Notes: generated by a model from the letters alone, not told the origin. Counted from the first letter of the stretch, positions 37,362 to 46,736 are shown. The stretch: DNA of 64,000 nt from Burkholderiales bacterium RIFCSPLOWO2_02_FULL_57_36 (GCA_001770855.1 MESE01000090.1:1-64000), one strand, 5' to 3'. A program made the numbers and translations.

Positions 37362-37469
37362 AGAAATTTCGAATGCGCGCTTGGCGTTTGTTCGATGTGT
37401 TCAGCAACAGGTCGAGAGGGACGTGACGCGGCCAAGCTTGGCCTGAGCAGGCCTGTCAACCTTTACTCT

Positions 37470-37549
37470 GTCATTCCGAGCACCGCGAGGAATCTCAATC
37501 GTTTCCAGTGCTGCGAGCCGATGAGATTCCTCGCTGCACTCGGAATGAC
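37470..37549. repeat. Palindromic repeat of the CATTCCG/GAGGAATCTCA family
   Basis: Arms of about 28 bases (37470-37497 and 37522-37549) pair with three or four mismatches. The left arm begins GTCATTCCGAG. The same family occurs at 54477-54566 and half of it at 30950-30984. A T-rich tail follows (ATTTTT), so it may terminate transcripts of the SDR gene. Confidence 0.8.
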
Positions 37550-37596
37550 GGGCATTTTTAATTCACTCCTTCGGCAGAAAGTGCATGAAGCCGCCG

Positions 37597-37854
37597 CTTA
37601 GGAATGTGCACGAAATAAGGTCCCGATTTGGACGCGTCTGGCGGGATGGTGTAGCAGGGAATTCGAATGGCATGCCATTCGCCTGCGTAACGGTATCGCC
37701 TTGCAAGGCGATACTCCTGCGTAGGCGCGAGGAGGAGTCATCCCGCAAGGGGACTTGCTTCGCGGCGTAGCTGCTATGGCGACGACGAGCAACGCCGCAG
37801 TGCGCCCGTCAGACGGGGAACCAATCGGGAAATTATTCCGTGCACGTTCCTTAG
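37597..37854. repeat. MITE-like element (type B) with about 32-bp terminal inverted repeats
   Basis: The element is 258 bp. The ends at 37597-37628 and 37823-37854 are inverted repeats (27 of 32) beginning CTTAGGAATGTGCACG and CTAAGGAACGTGCACG. Inside are an 18-nt perfect palindrome (37664-37681, CGAATGGC/GCCATTCG centred on AT), a 12-nt linker CCTGCGTAACGG and a 20-nt perfect palindrome (37694-37713) centred on TTGCAA. This layout matches the type A element at 2265-2516. The right end supplies the TAA stop (37851-37853) of the ketopantoate-reductase-like gene. It holds no credible gene. Confidence 0.85.
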
Positions 37855-38798
37855 CCCTGCTCTTTCTTCAGCCGAAACTCCACCATCTTCATCAGTGCAT
37901 ACAGCGCTTCCAAAGCAGGAATCGCAACCTTCTCGCGCCGCCCTGCCCGCACCGTATTGCCGAGAATGACTTCGATTTCCATCGGCCGGCCGTTCTCATA
38001 ATCGAGCGCCATGCTGGTCTTGTACGGCGGCGCCTTGCGCGTGCCATCGACGTACTGGTCGAACAGTCCATCCCGTAGCGGATGCCCGGTCGCCGCCGCG
38101 ATGTCGCCCACCTCCCGCATCGCCTGACGGACCAGCGCCTCGCCTTCGGGAGGCGAAAGAATCGCATCCGTATCCAGCACGCCGCCCAACACGGAAATCG
38201 GATTGAACACCGCGTTCCACGCACACTTCTCCCAGCGTGCGGTCACCACGTTCTCGGACAACATGCTCTTGATGCCGCCATCCTTCAACTGGTTTGCCAA
38301 CTGCCTGCATCGATCCGAGATACCACTCGGATAATTGCCGAACGACAGGTCGCCGAACGCATGGTGCCTGACCCGGCCAGGCCCGACGCGGCTGACCTGG
38401 ATAAACGCCAGCGCACTGATCAATTCATTTTCCGGAAACGCTTCCGCAATCTCCGCTTCGATTTCGACACCATTTTCAATCAGCACGATTGCCGTGTCGG
38501 GACCGACCGCGCTACGGATCAGCGCCGCGCGGTCGACGCCCTCCACCACCTTGACGCTGACGATCAGGTAGTCAGGCGAACCGCCCTGATAATCTTCAGC
38601 GGAGCGCAAAACCTGCGTCGGACGAAACACCTGATTGCCGAGCTTGTCGCTTTCAATCGCAAATCCGTGATCGCGCACAACGTCGAATTCCGAGCGGCAC
38701 ACGACCGATACTTCAGCGCCTTGCGATGCCAGGACCGCACCATAGAAACTGCCGATCGCACCGGCACCGACCACCAGGACTCTGCTTTTTGTATTCAT
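37851..38798 (-). CDS. Ketopantoate reductase family protein (ApbA/PanE-like)
   Basis: This 315-aa NADP-dependent oxidoreductase has a Rossmann motif at the N-terminus (V-L-V-V-G-A-G-A-I-G-S-F-Y-G, about 6-19), V-K-V near 95, the catalytic-type Lys in W-E-K-C-A-W-N-A-V-F-N-P, and K-T-S-M-A-L-D-Y-E-N-G-R-P-M-E-I-E near 255-271. PanE reduces 2-ketopantoate to pantoate for coenzyme A; many paralogues act on other 2-oxo acids. The ATG at 38798 is preferred over a TTG at 38825. The TAA stop lies in the end of a repeat element, so the last residues may have been changed by its insertion. Confidence 0.87.
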   Translation of the reverse strand: MNTKSRVLVVGAGAIGSFYGAVLASQGAEVSVVCRSEFDVVRDHGFAIESDKLGNQVFRPTQVLRSAEDYQGGSPDYLIVSVKVVEGVDRAALIRSAVGPDTAIVLIENGVEIEAEIAEAFPENELISALAFIQVSRVGPGRVRHHAFGDLSFGNYPSGISDRCRQLANQLKDGGIKSMLSENVVTARWEKCAWNAVFNPISVLGGVLDTDAILSPPEGEALVRQAMREVGDIAAATGHPLRDGLFDQYVDGTRKAPPYKTSMALDYENGRPMEIEVILGNTVRAGRREKVAIPALEALYALMKMVEFRLKKEQG

Positions 38799-39124
38799 TG
38801 ATTGCGTCACGTTTTTCCTATGCAAGAAATTAAATTTTTGTATTTACAGGATATCGGGTTTCGAGATTTTCGGTGCGTGTCGAAAAAACAGTCACTCCCG
38901 GTAACGCAGAAAACCGCAAATGCATGCGTCCCTGGGGGTGAAAGAGCATGCTGCTTGTTGCCGGATTATTAATGCAGTACATTAGCGCAGGCCTTAATGC
39001 GGCCTTCAACCAGCGTCATGACTGGAAACAAATGCGAATTGTCTCTGGCCCCTGAGGTGATTCTTGAGGGTTCATTTTTCACTTCAATAGCAATCTGTCG
39101 GCTATTGCTTCTGGCACTTAAAAC
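38799..39124. other. Intergenic region between divergent genes
   Basis: About 325 bases contain no supported gene. AT-rich sequence near 38825-38860 suits the minus-strand promoter. No clear operator, riboswitch or repeat is seen. Confidence 0.4.
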
Positions 39125-39913
39125 ATGAAACCACTATATCAAGCATCGAACGCAGTTGAAGCACACATGATTTTGGACCTGTTGCAACAGCAGGGACTTG
39201 CAGGCCGGGTCGATGGTGAATATTTGCAAGGGGGAATTGGCGAATTGCCGGCCGCAGGACTGGTCAGGGTTATGGTCGAAGAACAGGACTATGCGGCGGC
39301 GAAGGCAATCATCGATAAGTGGGATGCTGTACAACCTCTTCATGTGCCGGTTCCGGCACCCAGGAAAGCGGGCAGCAGGTTTGGCGCCTTGTTGCTAGGG
39401 GTCGTCGCCGGCGCCGCGATCTCATATGCATACCATCGAGGACCGGTGATGACGGAGGGCATTGATTACACCGGCAATGGCGTGCTTGACGAAAGATGGA
39501 CCTTTGCACCGGGCGGGCGAACCGTGAAGTACGACATCGATCGCAATCGGGATGGAAAAGTTGATTACATCACGAGATTCAGCCGTGACGGAACGATTGA
39601 TTTTGTCGATGCTGACGACAATTTCGACGGCGTATTCGAATCGCGGACCCACTACCGCCAAGGCAATCCAGAGCTTACCGAAACAGATACTGATAAAGAC
39701 GGCTTTCGAGATTTCAAGACAAACTTCGAGCATGGAGTGATAGTGTCATTCGAATATATCTATCCTGCGACGGGCCGGCCTCAAAAGATCGAGTACTTAA
39801 AGCCGGGGAAAATTACCCATGCCGAATTGGATACCGACAAGGATGGGAAGATGGACAAGCGGATACGGTACGACGAGATCGGCGAAATATTGGCGGTGGA
39901 AGATATCAGGTAG
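39125..39913 (+). CDS. DUF2007-like domain plus transmembrane anchor and calcium-loop-like repeats
   Basis: This 262-aa protein begins with a small alpha/beta domain like DUF2007 (residues 1-65: Y-Q-A-S-N-A-V-E-A-H-M-I-L-D-L-L, then V-M-V-E-E-Q-D-Y-A-A-A-K-A-I-I). One hydrophobic segment follows (about 85-102). The rest has four Asp-rich loops like EF-hand or dockerin sites: D-R-N-R-D-G-K-V-D, D-A-D-D-N-F-D-G-V, D-T-D-K-D-G-F-R-D and D-T-D-K-D-G-K-M-D. A signal-anchored protein with an exterior calcium-binding part is inferred. It ends convergent to dnaE2. Confidence 0.7.
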   Translation: MKPLYQASNAVEAHMILDLLQQQGLAGRVDGEYLQGGIGELPAAGLVRVMVEEQDYAAAKAIIDKWDAVQPLHVPVPAPRKAGSRFGALLLGVVAGAAISYAYHRGPVMTEGIDYTGNGVLDERWTFAPGGRTVKYDIDRNRDGKVDYITRFSRDGTIDFVDADDNFDGVFESRTHYRQGNPELTETDTDKDGFRDFKTNFEHGVIVSFEYIYPATGRPQKIEYLKPGKITHAELDTDKDGKMDKRIRYDEIGEILAVEDIR

Positions 39914-39962
39914 CATCCGAATTTCCCATTCGGTCGAAAACACGGGATTTACGTTGATAGTC

Positions 39963-42900
39963 TCAATGAAAATTCCGGCTTCTCGTATCCAATCGCCCCA
40001 ACCACACCGATAAATCCACCAGTTGCTTCGCAACCAGATGCCGTACATTGCGTTCGCACTGCCATATTCCATACACGCCCAGCAATGATGCACTGAGCAA
40101 TTCCTTGCGCTGTCTTTCAATCAGGTCCGGCCAGACGATCACGTTGACCACGCCGGTTTCATCTTCCAGCGTGACGAACATCGTGCCCTTTGCGGTTTCA
40201 GGGCGCTGGCGCACTGTGACGATGCCGCAGCCGCGCACGAAGCGGCCGTTGGAAAATGTATTCAGCGCTTCAGCCGAGAGAAACCGTTTCTTCGTTAGCA
40301 TGGGACGCAGCAATGCCAACGGATGGCGGCCCAGCGTAAGTCCGCAGCTTCGATAATCGCCGATGATGTTTTCCGCTTCGGATGGCGCGGCGAGCTGCAG
40401 CTCCTGCTCCGCTATCGGCGCGTGCTTCAGCAATCCTGACTCCGCCGCGCCGGCCACCGCTTGCCACAGTGCCTGCCGCCGATGGCCAGCCAGAGATTCG
40501 AGTGCGTTTGCCGCCGCCAGCACCTGCAAGTCGCTACGCGCCAGTTGCGCGCGGGTTGCCATGTCGTGCAAATCTGAAAATGGACGGGCCGCACGCGCCT
40601 CTTCGATCCGGCATGCGGCGTCTCTCGGCAATCCGCGCACCAGGCTCAAGCCGAGCCGCACCGCCTGCTGATTGCTTTCCGACAGCTCCAGCGCCGCATC
40701 CCAGCCGCTGATGCATGCATCAATCGCACGCACTTCGACATTGTGCCGTTTGGCATCCTGCACCAGTTGCGACGGCGAATAAAATCCCATCGGCTGGCTG
40801 TTGAGCAGCGCAACGAGAAATACGCTCGGTTCGTGGCATTTCAGCCAGGAACTGGCGTAGGCGAGCAATGCAAAGCTGGCGGCATGGCTTTCCGGGAAAC
40901 CGTATTCGGAAAAGCCCTGGATCTGACGGAAAATCGATTCCGCAAACTCGCGCGTGTAATTGCGTTTCAGCATGCCCTTGATCAGCTTGTCTTCGAATTT
41001 TTCCAGTCCGCCCTTGCGCTTCCATGCCGCCATCGCACGGCGCAGCTGATCGGCTTCGCCTGCGGTGAAACCGGCAGCCAGCATCGCGATCTGCATCACC
41101 TGTTCCTGAAAAATCGGTATGCCCAAAGTGCGCGACAATGCCTGCTCCAGGTCGTGGGGATAATCGACCGGCTCCAGGCCTTGCCGGCGCTGCAGATACG
41201 GATGCACCATGCCGCCCTGTATCGGCCCCGGCCGCACGATCGCCACCTGCACAACCAGGTCATAAAAAGTCCGTGGCCGCAAGCGCGGCAGCATGCTCAT
41301 CTGCGCCCTGCTCTCGATCTGGAATACGCCGATCGTATCGGCTGCGCAAATCATGTCGTAGGTGGCCGTATCTTCCGCGGGAATATCCTGTAGCTCGAAC
41401 GATTCGCCGCGCCGATCGGCGACCAGCGCCAGCGCGCGGCGGATCATGGTCAGCATGCCGAGCGCGAGGATGTCGACTTTCAGTAAGCCGAGCGCATCCA
41501 GGTCGTCTTTGTCCCATTGCACCACGCTGCGGTTTTCCATCGCCGCGTTTTCGATCGGCACCAGCCGCGACAGCTTGCCGCGCGAGATCACGAAGCCACC
41601 GGGATGTTGGGACAGATGCCGCGGAAAACCCATCAGCTTTTCCGCGATGCCGCACCACTGCTGCGCAATCGGCGACTCCAGCGCCATGCCGCATTCACTG
41701 AAGCGCCTGGATAGCCCCTCTTTGCCATCCCACCAGCGGTGCGATTTTGCGATCTGATCCACCACGCCCGGATCGATGCCCAGTGCCTTGCCGACATCGC
41801 GCAGTGCGCTACGCGGCCGATAACTGATCACGACCGCTGTCAGTGCCGCGCGCAGCCGGCCGTACTTGTTGTAGACATATTGAATGACTTCCTCACGCCG
41901 TTGATGCTCGAAATCGACATCGATATCGGGCGGCTCGTTGCGTTCTTTTGAAATGAATCGTTCGAACAATGAATTGCCGCGCGCCGGGTCTACCTCGGTA
42001 ATGCCGAGGCAATAGCAGACGGCGGAGTTGGCGGCCGAACCGCGGCCCTGGCACAAAATATTTTCCCTGCGCGCGAAGCAGACGATGTCATAGACCGTCA
42101 GAAAATACGGTTCGTATGCCATGTCGGCGATCAGGTCCAGCTCGTTTTCGATCTGTAGCTGCACGGTGGATGGAATGCCGGCTGGGAAACGCCGGTGCGC
42201 GCCGATATAGGTTTGCTTGCGCAGATGCGTTGCAGCCGTTTCGCCCTTGGGCACCAGTTCATCCGGATATTCATAACGCAGCTCGTCAAGAGAAAACCTG
42301 CATTGCCTGGCAGTGCGGATGGTTTCCTGCAGCGCTTCGACCGGGTACAGATTGGCCAGCCGCAGCCGGGACCGCAGATGCTGTTCCGCATTGGGCGCGA
42401 GATCGTAGCCGCATGCGGAGACGGGTTTGCCCAGCCGGATCGCGGTCAGCGTATCCTGTAGCGGCTTGCATGAACGCACGTGCATGCAGACGTCGCCGGT
42501 GGCAAGCAGCGGAATCGCGCAGTCATGAGCTACCTGCTGCACGATTGTTTTATGCCGCTCGTCGCGGCCGTGGTGCAGCAACGTCAATGCGATCCGTGCG
42601 CGTCCCGGAAATGTCTGCGTCAGCCACTGCGCCTGTGCGGAAAGCTCATCGATGGCAATGCCGTAGGCCGGCGCCAGAATCACAAGGCAATCAGGCATGC
42701 CGCGCAAATGCGCATAAGGCTTTTCCGGCGTTGCAAAGTCGCATGGTGTCAGAAGATAACTGCCCTTCTTCACGGTCCGCGTACGCGCCAAGGTGATCAA
42801 CTCCGAAAGATTGCCATAGCCTTCGCGATTCTGTGCAAGCACGATCAGTGAAAAAGCCGCACTGCCGTCCTCATTCTTCAGATGAAACTGGCTGCCGATA

Positions 42901-43124
42901 ATCAGATGCAGTCCCAGTTTTTTTGCTTCGACATGCGCGCGCACCACGCCGGCCAGAGAACATTCGTCGGTAATCGCGAGCGCGGAATAACCAAGCTGCG
43001 CCGCGCGCGCCACCAGCTCTTCCGCATGCGACGCGCCGCGCAGGAAACTGAAATTCGATGCGCATTGCAGTTCCGCATACTCGGGTAACGGTGCGATCAA
43101 TACGGCAGGCGGCTCGGCTTGCAT
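39963..43124 (-). CDS. dnaE2: Error-prone DNA polymerase DnaE2
   Basis: This 1053-aa C-family polymerase is shorter than replicative DnaE. The PHP domain is at the N-terminus (Y-A-E-L-Q-C-A-S-N-F-S-F-L-R-G-A-S-H). The palm holds E-P-P-D-I-D-V-D-F-E-H-Q-R-R-E-E-V with the catalytic Asp pair, and an OB-fold lies near the C-terminus (G-I-V-T-V-R-Q-R-P-E-T-A-K-G-T-M-F-V-T-L-E-D-E). DnaE2 copies past DNA damage with low fidelity together with ImuA and ImuB. It follows imuB after 6 bp and is induced with it through the LexA box at 45319-45338. Confidence 0.96.
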   Translation of the reverse strand: MQAEPPAVLIAPLPEYAELQCASNFSFLRGASHAEELVARAAQLGYSALAITDECSLAGVVRAHVEAKKLGLHLIIGSQFHLKNEDGSAAFSLIVLAQNREGYGNLSELITLARTRTVKKGSYLLTPCDFATPEKPYAHLRGMPDCLVILAPAYGIAIDELSAQAQWLTQTFPGRARIALTLLHHGRDERHKTIVQQVAHDCAIPLLATGDVCMHVRSCKPLQDTLTAIRLGKPVSACGYDLAPNAEQHLRSRLRLANLYPVEALQETIRTARQCRFSLDELRYEYPDELVPKGETAATHLRKQTYIGAHRRFPAGIPSTVQLQIENELDLIADMAYEPYFLTVYDIVCFARRENILCQGRGSAANSAVCYCLGITEVDPARGNSLFERFISKERNEPPDIDVDFEHQRREEVIQYVYNKYGRLRAALTAVVISYRPRSALRDVGKALGIDPGVVDQIAKSHRWWDGKEGLSRRFSECGMALESPIAQQWCGIAEKLMGFPRHLSQHPGGFVISRGKLSRLVPIENAAMENRSVVQWDKDDLDALGLLKVDILALGMLTMIRRALALVADRRGESFELQDIPAEDTATYDMICAADTIGVFQIESRAQMSMLPRLRPRTFYDLVVQVAIVRPGPIQGGMVHPYLQRRQGLEPVDYPHDLEQALSRTLGIPIFQEQVMQIAMLAAGFTAGEADQLRRAMAAWKRKGGLEKFEDKLIKGMLKRNYTREFAESIFRQIQGFSEYGFPESHAASFALLAYASSWLKCHEPSVFLVALLNSQPMGFYSPSQLVQDAKRHNVEVRAIDACISGWDAALELSESNQQAVRLGLSLVRGLPRDAACRIEEARAARPFSDLHDMATRAQLARSDLQVLAAANALESLAGHRRQALWQAVAGAAESGLLKHAPIAEQELQLAAPSEAENIIGDYRSCGLTLGRHPLALLRPMLTKKRFLSAEALNTFSNGRFVRGCGIVTVRQRPETAKGTMFVTLEDETGVVNVIVWPDLIERQRKELLSASLLGVYGIWQCERNVRHLVAKQLVDLSVWLGRLDTRSRNFH

Positions 43125-43130
43125 CGCGCG

Positions 43131-44609
43131 TCACGCAAACAGGCCGTGCAAAAACCAGCGTATCTCGTCGCCGACCCGTTGCCGGTACACCCAGTAGCAT
43201 GCGGACTCGTTTCCCTGTGCAATGAAATAATCGCGCGCCGTGAAAGCGTCATCCCACCAGCCGCATTCGATCCGCTCCGGGCCGTTGATCAATTGCAGCG
43301 GTGAACCGTAAAACGGGCGATGCTCGCGCACCAGCAATGCAAGCGGTTTTTCCAGCAGCCAGAACGGGCGCCGGGTCGGCCCCATTTCCATAACCGGCGC
43401 AAACCGTTCTATCGATGCCGCCGGACGCCATTGATTGCTGATTTCGGGCCGATGGTCGGCTTCGGCCGCAGGCGCAAGCACGCTGTCCGCACCCAGCCGC
43501 GCGGTCAGCAATTCAAGCAGGCGATGGTAATCGGCAGGCGTGCCGCCCGGCTCCGGAAACAGCGACTCGGTCGGCGGCATCATCGCGGATAGGTCGACTG
43601 CTTCGAGCCGGATCGCGATCACCGGACCGCTCAATTCAATCCGCCCCAGTCGTTCTTTCAGCAAACGGATCAAATGCGCTTCATGCCATGCCGGTTCCGC
43701 CAGCGCAATCTCGACCGGCGTGGGCTCTATCGCCGTACGGCCGCGTTCATGCTCCAGAAAAAGAACCATGCGCGATACCGCCAGTTGCTGCACCGTCAAC
43801 CAGCCGACCATTTGCAGGATCAGGCGGCGCGCGGCAAACAACACTGCCTCGGCATGTTCGATGCGGTCCGGCAATTCCAGTTTCGCGGAAAATGTCTGCG
43901 GCGCTTCTATCCAGTTGAACAATTCCGGCGCATCGCCATAGGCGCGGTCGAGCGCATCCAGCACATCCTTGCCGCAACGCCGCTGCAATCCGGCGCGCGG
44001 CAGCTTGCGCAAATCACCGAGCGTGCGGCAGCCGATGCCATCCAGCCAATCGCGATAAGGCCCGGCCGCAGGCAGCAGCGTAAACGGCAGTGCATCCAGC
44101 CGCCGGGTCAAACTATCCATGCGGATCACGCGGCGCGCTCTTGCCAGCGATCGATTGCCGCGACGGCAAGCCAATAGCCATGCGCCCTGCGCAGTCGGCG
44201 CCATGCCGATCTGCGCCGTGAACCCCATCGCATCGACGCTGGTGCGCACACGCCGGCATAGCGCCAGGCGGCCACCGAACACACGCAGACTGGCGGTCAC
44301 GTCGAGCAGCAGGTTGGCATTGTCTTCAGCAAGCGCGACTTCGGGCGTGTATTGCAACAAGCTCATCGCGATGCCGTTCAATGCAGCCTGTTCCTTCACC
44401 GCATCCCGGTCATGCATCGTCGCATCCGGCGCGATCGCCGACACGCCGCCGCGCCGCATTCCGATGCGCACGCCGCCGTCATCTGCCTGCGGCGTCATCG
44501 CCAGCACCTGCTCGCGCTCGATCACGACATGCATGCCCAGCTCACACCAGCGCGGCCGGAACGTTTCGAGAGGCAGTAACGGCAGGTGCACGGCGATCCA
44601 CAGGCGCAT
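43131..44609 (-). CDS. imuB: ImuB, Y-family polymerase-like translesion protein
   Basis: This 492-aa protein has the Y-family fold (L-W-I-A-V-H-L-P-L-L-P-L-E-T-F start; helix-hairpin-helix near L-D-G-I-G-C-R-T-L-G-D-L-R-K-L-P-R). The acidic active-site residues of true Y polymerases are not evident, as in other ImuB proteins, which act as clamp-binding adaptors for DnaE2. The start lies 68 bp inside imuA and has no clear Shine-Dalgarno sequence, so translation is probably coupled. It belongs to the LexA-controlled imuA-imuB-dnaE2 operon. Confidence 0.92.
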   Translation of the reverse strand: MRLWIAVHLPLLPLETFRPRWCELGMHVVIEREQVLAMTPQADDGGVRIGMRRGGVSAIAPDATMHDRDAVKEQAALNGIAMSLLQYTPEVALAEDNANLLLDVTASLRVFGGRLALCRRVRTSVDAMGFTAQIGMAPTAQGAWLLACRRGNRSLARARRVIRMDSLTRRLDALPFTLLPAAGPYRDWLDGIGCRTLGDLRKLPRAGLQRRCGKDVLDALDRAYGDAPELFNWIEAPQTFSAKLELPDRIEHAEAVLFAARRLILQMVGWLTVQQLAVSRMVLFLEHERGRTAIEPTPVEIALAEPAWHEAHLIRLLKERLGRIELSGPVIAIRLEAVDLSAMMPPTESLFPEPGGTPADYHRLLELLTARLGADSVLAPAAEADHRPEISNQWRPAASIERFAPVMEMGPTRRPFWLLEKPLALLVREHRPFYGSPLQLINGPERIECGWWDDAFTARDYFIAQGNESACYWVYRQRVGDEIRWFLHGLFA

Positions 44610-45267
44610 GATTCAATGAAGTTGTGTTGAAGGGAGCCGCAGCCTTGTCGTCAAGCCGCAGATAAAGCGCATCATCGCGCCGCGGACCGCGCCGCTTGAC
44701 GATATCGATCGCCACGCCGGCATGTGCAGACCGCAGTGCGAGACGCAGCGGCGCGGGAGAAGAATCCTGCGCGCTCGACAGCGGCCGGATCATCCAGAAC
44801 ACGATATCGCTCTCCTGCGCCGCCAGATGCAAACGGCGCAACGATTCCGAGCGGACATGCGTCTGCCAGAAAAGCAGCGCGCCGCAACTGCCGTTGCGCA
44901 GGATTTGTTCGGCACTCCACAATGCATCTGCACTGCGCGCGGTCTTGATCCAGAGAAGATGTGCAGGCGCCAAGCCCCAGCTGGACCAGGCGGCAATTTG
45001 CGGCAGATGCGGCGGTTGTACCAGCGCAATGCGCCGCTGTCGTGCAATCGTCGCCAGGGCCGGGCGCAGCAAACGCATCTCGCCGATGCCCGGCTGCTGC
45101 AACAACAATTCAATCAGCGAGGAAGCGGGCCAGCCGCCATTGGGCAATTCACGATCCAGCGCGGGATGGCTGGTGGATATAACCGGATTCCGGCAGGAAC
45201 CCATTTGATCCGCACGCCAGATGGCATGCGGACATTCCGAAACGATGGTTGCCGCCGACGCCGACAT
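44542..45267 (-). CDS. imuA: ImuA, translesion synthesis-associated RecA-like protein
   Basis: This 241-aa protein resembles RecA/SulA-like ImuA: V-I-S-T-S-H-P-A-L-D-R-E-L-P-N-G-G-W-P, then S-L-I-E-L-L-L-Q-Q-P-G-I-G-E, is the family start, with a degenerate P-loop region. ImuA supports mutagenic repair with ImuB and DnaE2. The ATG at 45267 has AAGGAG 6-7 nt upstream; an ATG at 45273 abuts the ribosome site and is less likely. It is the first gene of the SOS operon. Confidence 0.92.
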   Translation of the reverse strand: MSASAATIVSECPHAIWRADQMGSCRNPVISTSHPALDRELPNGGWPASSLIELLLQQPGIGEMRLLRPALATIARQRRIALVQPPHLPQIAAWSSWGLAPAHLLWIKTARSADALWSAEQILRNGSCGALLFWQTHVRSESLRRLHLAAQESDIVFWMIRPLSSAQDSSPAPLRLALRSAHAGVAIDIVKRRGPRRDDALYLRLDDKAAAPFNTTSLNHAPVDRRAPAVTASRNVPAALV

Positions 45268-45318
45268 GATCATCTCCTTTTTGTTGTCGTGGAGCGATGA
45301 AGTTGCTCATCAATTTAT

Positions 45319-45338
45319 ACTGTACAAATATACAGTAT
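45319..45338 (-). promoter_or_regulatory. LexA (SOS) box of the imuA-imuB-dnaE2 operon
   Basis: TACTGTACAAATATACAGTA fits the CTGT-N8-ACAG consensus and lies 52 bp before the imuA start. LexA should repress here until DNA damage. Confidence 0.92.
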
Positions 45339-45593
45339 ATAATCAACGTCGGTTAGCCAAATTCATTATGGAAATTTTTGGCTTCTATATGTTTTTGATG
45401 AAATTTATTTTCTCTGTTAGAGACAAGCGCCGGTAACACAAGTCGGCGCTAAATCATCGCAATCAAACATTTTGTTGCAAGATTTTTTTCCTTGATCCAA
45501 TATTTTCTTACAGTAAAATAATTTACGTAATGCAATAATAGACAGCAGAATTTTGCGCGCCTGCGCCACTCCTTTGATGAAGGAATTCCCGAC

Positions 45594-46736
45594 GTGAATG
45601 AACAGTTCTCCCTGATTGAAACACTCACCTTCGCCGAAAGCGGAGACCTGCCTGTTCAAGGCACGCTGATCGAGCAGATATTCCATCTTCTTAATTCCAA
45701 GACGGTATTCAGCGACATCATCATTCACCAGAATAGTCCCATCATGCTGCGCCAGCCGAAAAGGCTGGTCGCCGTCTCGGATACGCCAGTTACTCTCGAA
45801 GAAATGGAAGAGTTCTTTGAAGTGATCGAGCCGAACTGGAAGGAGCGGATACAAGACAGGGCGTTTGATCGCTCCAAGGACTTGCACAGCGCGCGCATCC
45901 GGCTCAACTGCTTTACATTCCAGGGCAAGAAGCGGCTCGGATGCGTGATCCGCCGTTTTCCTACCGCGCCGGTCCCACTGAACCAAGTCGGGTTGCGCAA
46001 GAATTCCCAGGAGTTCGCAAAACTGTACAGCGGGCTTGTCCTGATCATAGGCGACACATGCCAGGGAAAATCGACGACGATTGCGTCGCTTCTCGACGAG
46101 ATCAACAAAAACCGCTCGGGACACATCATTACCATCGAAGACCCGGTGGAAACCCTGATCCCGCAGAGAAAATCGATCATCACCCAGCGCGAAGTCGGCA
46201 CGGAAGGCGACGTGCAAAGCTACTATCTTGGCGCACTGGACGCTTTGCGCGAGCGGCCCGACGTGGTTCTGATCGGCGAAATAAGGGATTCGGAAACCGC
46301 ACAGGAGGCGCTCGCGCTTTCCGAATCGGGGCCTTTGGTATTTGCCACTCTCCATGCCAGGTCGACCGAACTCGGACTGCAAAAAATGCTGCGCCTGCTA
46401 GGGAATTCGGATATGCAAGCCCAGGCGCTTGCCACGGCGCTGCGCGGTGTGATTTGCCAGGCACTGCTGCCTTCCATGCGAGGCGACAGCTATCACTTGA
46501 CTACCGAATGCCTGACAGTCAATGCAGAAGCGGCGAAGCTGATCGAGGCTCGAAACATCAGCGGCATTCGTCCGCTCCTGGAAAAACTGGAGCGTACCGG
46601 CGATGCAGGCTGTCATACGATGAATTCAGACCTGGCGTCATTGATCAAGGCGAAAAAAATAACCCTCGACGATGCACGCAAGGCCACCACCGACCGCGCT
46701 GGTTTTATGGAATTGTTCAATAGCAAGGCGGCTTAG
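45594..46736 (+). CDS. Orphan PilT/PilU-like secretion ATPase
   Basis: This is a 380-aa cytoplasmic ATPase of the T2SS/T4P/T4SS family. It has an N-terminal PAS-like domain (residues about 20-125: I-F-H-L-L-N-S-K-T-V-F-S-D-I-I-I-H). Walker A reads G-D-T-C-Q-G-K-S-T (153-161) instead of the usual G-P-T-G-S-G-K-S-T. The Asp box is I-E-D-P-V-E, Walker B is D-V-V-L-I-G-E-I-R-D (223-232) and the His box is A-T-L-H-A (251-255). GTG is the start, with AAGGA about 9 nt upstream. No pilus genes lie near it. It may retract pili encoded elsewhere or serve another machine; DotB-like proteins are an alternative. Confidence 0.85.
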   Translation: MNEQFSLIETLTFAESGDLPVQGTLIEQIFHLLNSKTVFSDIIIHQNSPIMLRQPKRLVAVSDTPVTLEEMEEFFEVIEPNWKERIQDRAFDRSKDLHSARIRLNCFTFQGKKRLGCVIRRFPTAPVPLNQVGLRKNSQEFAKLYSGLVLIIGDTCQGKSTTIASLLDEINKNRSGHIITIEDPVETLIPQRKSIITQREVGTEGDVQSYYLGALDALRERPDVVLIGEIRDSETAQEALALSESGPLVFATLHARSTELGLQKMLRLLGNSDMQAQALATALRGVICQALLPSMRGDSYHLTTECLTVNAEAAKLIEARNISGIRPLLEKLERTGDAGCHTMNSDLASLIKAKKITLDDARKATTDRAGFMELFNSKAA

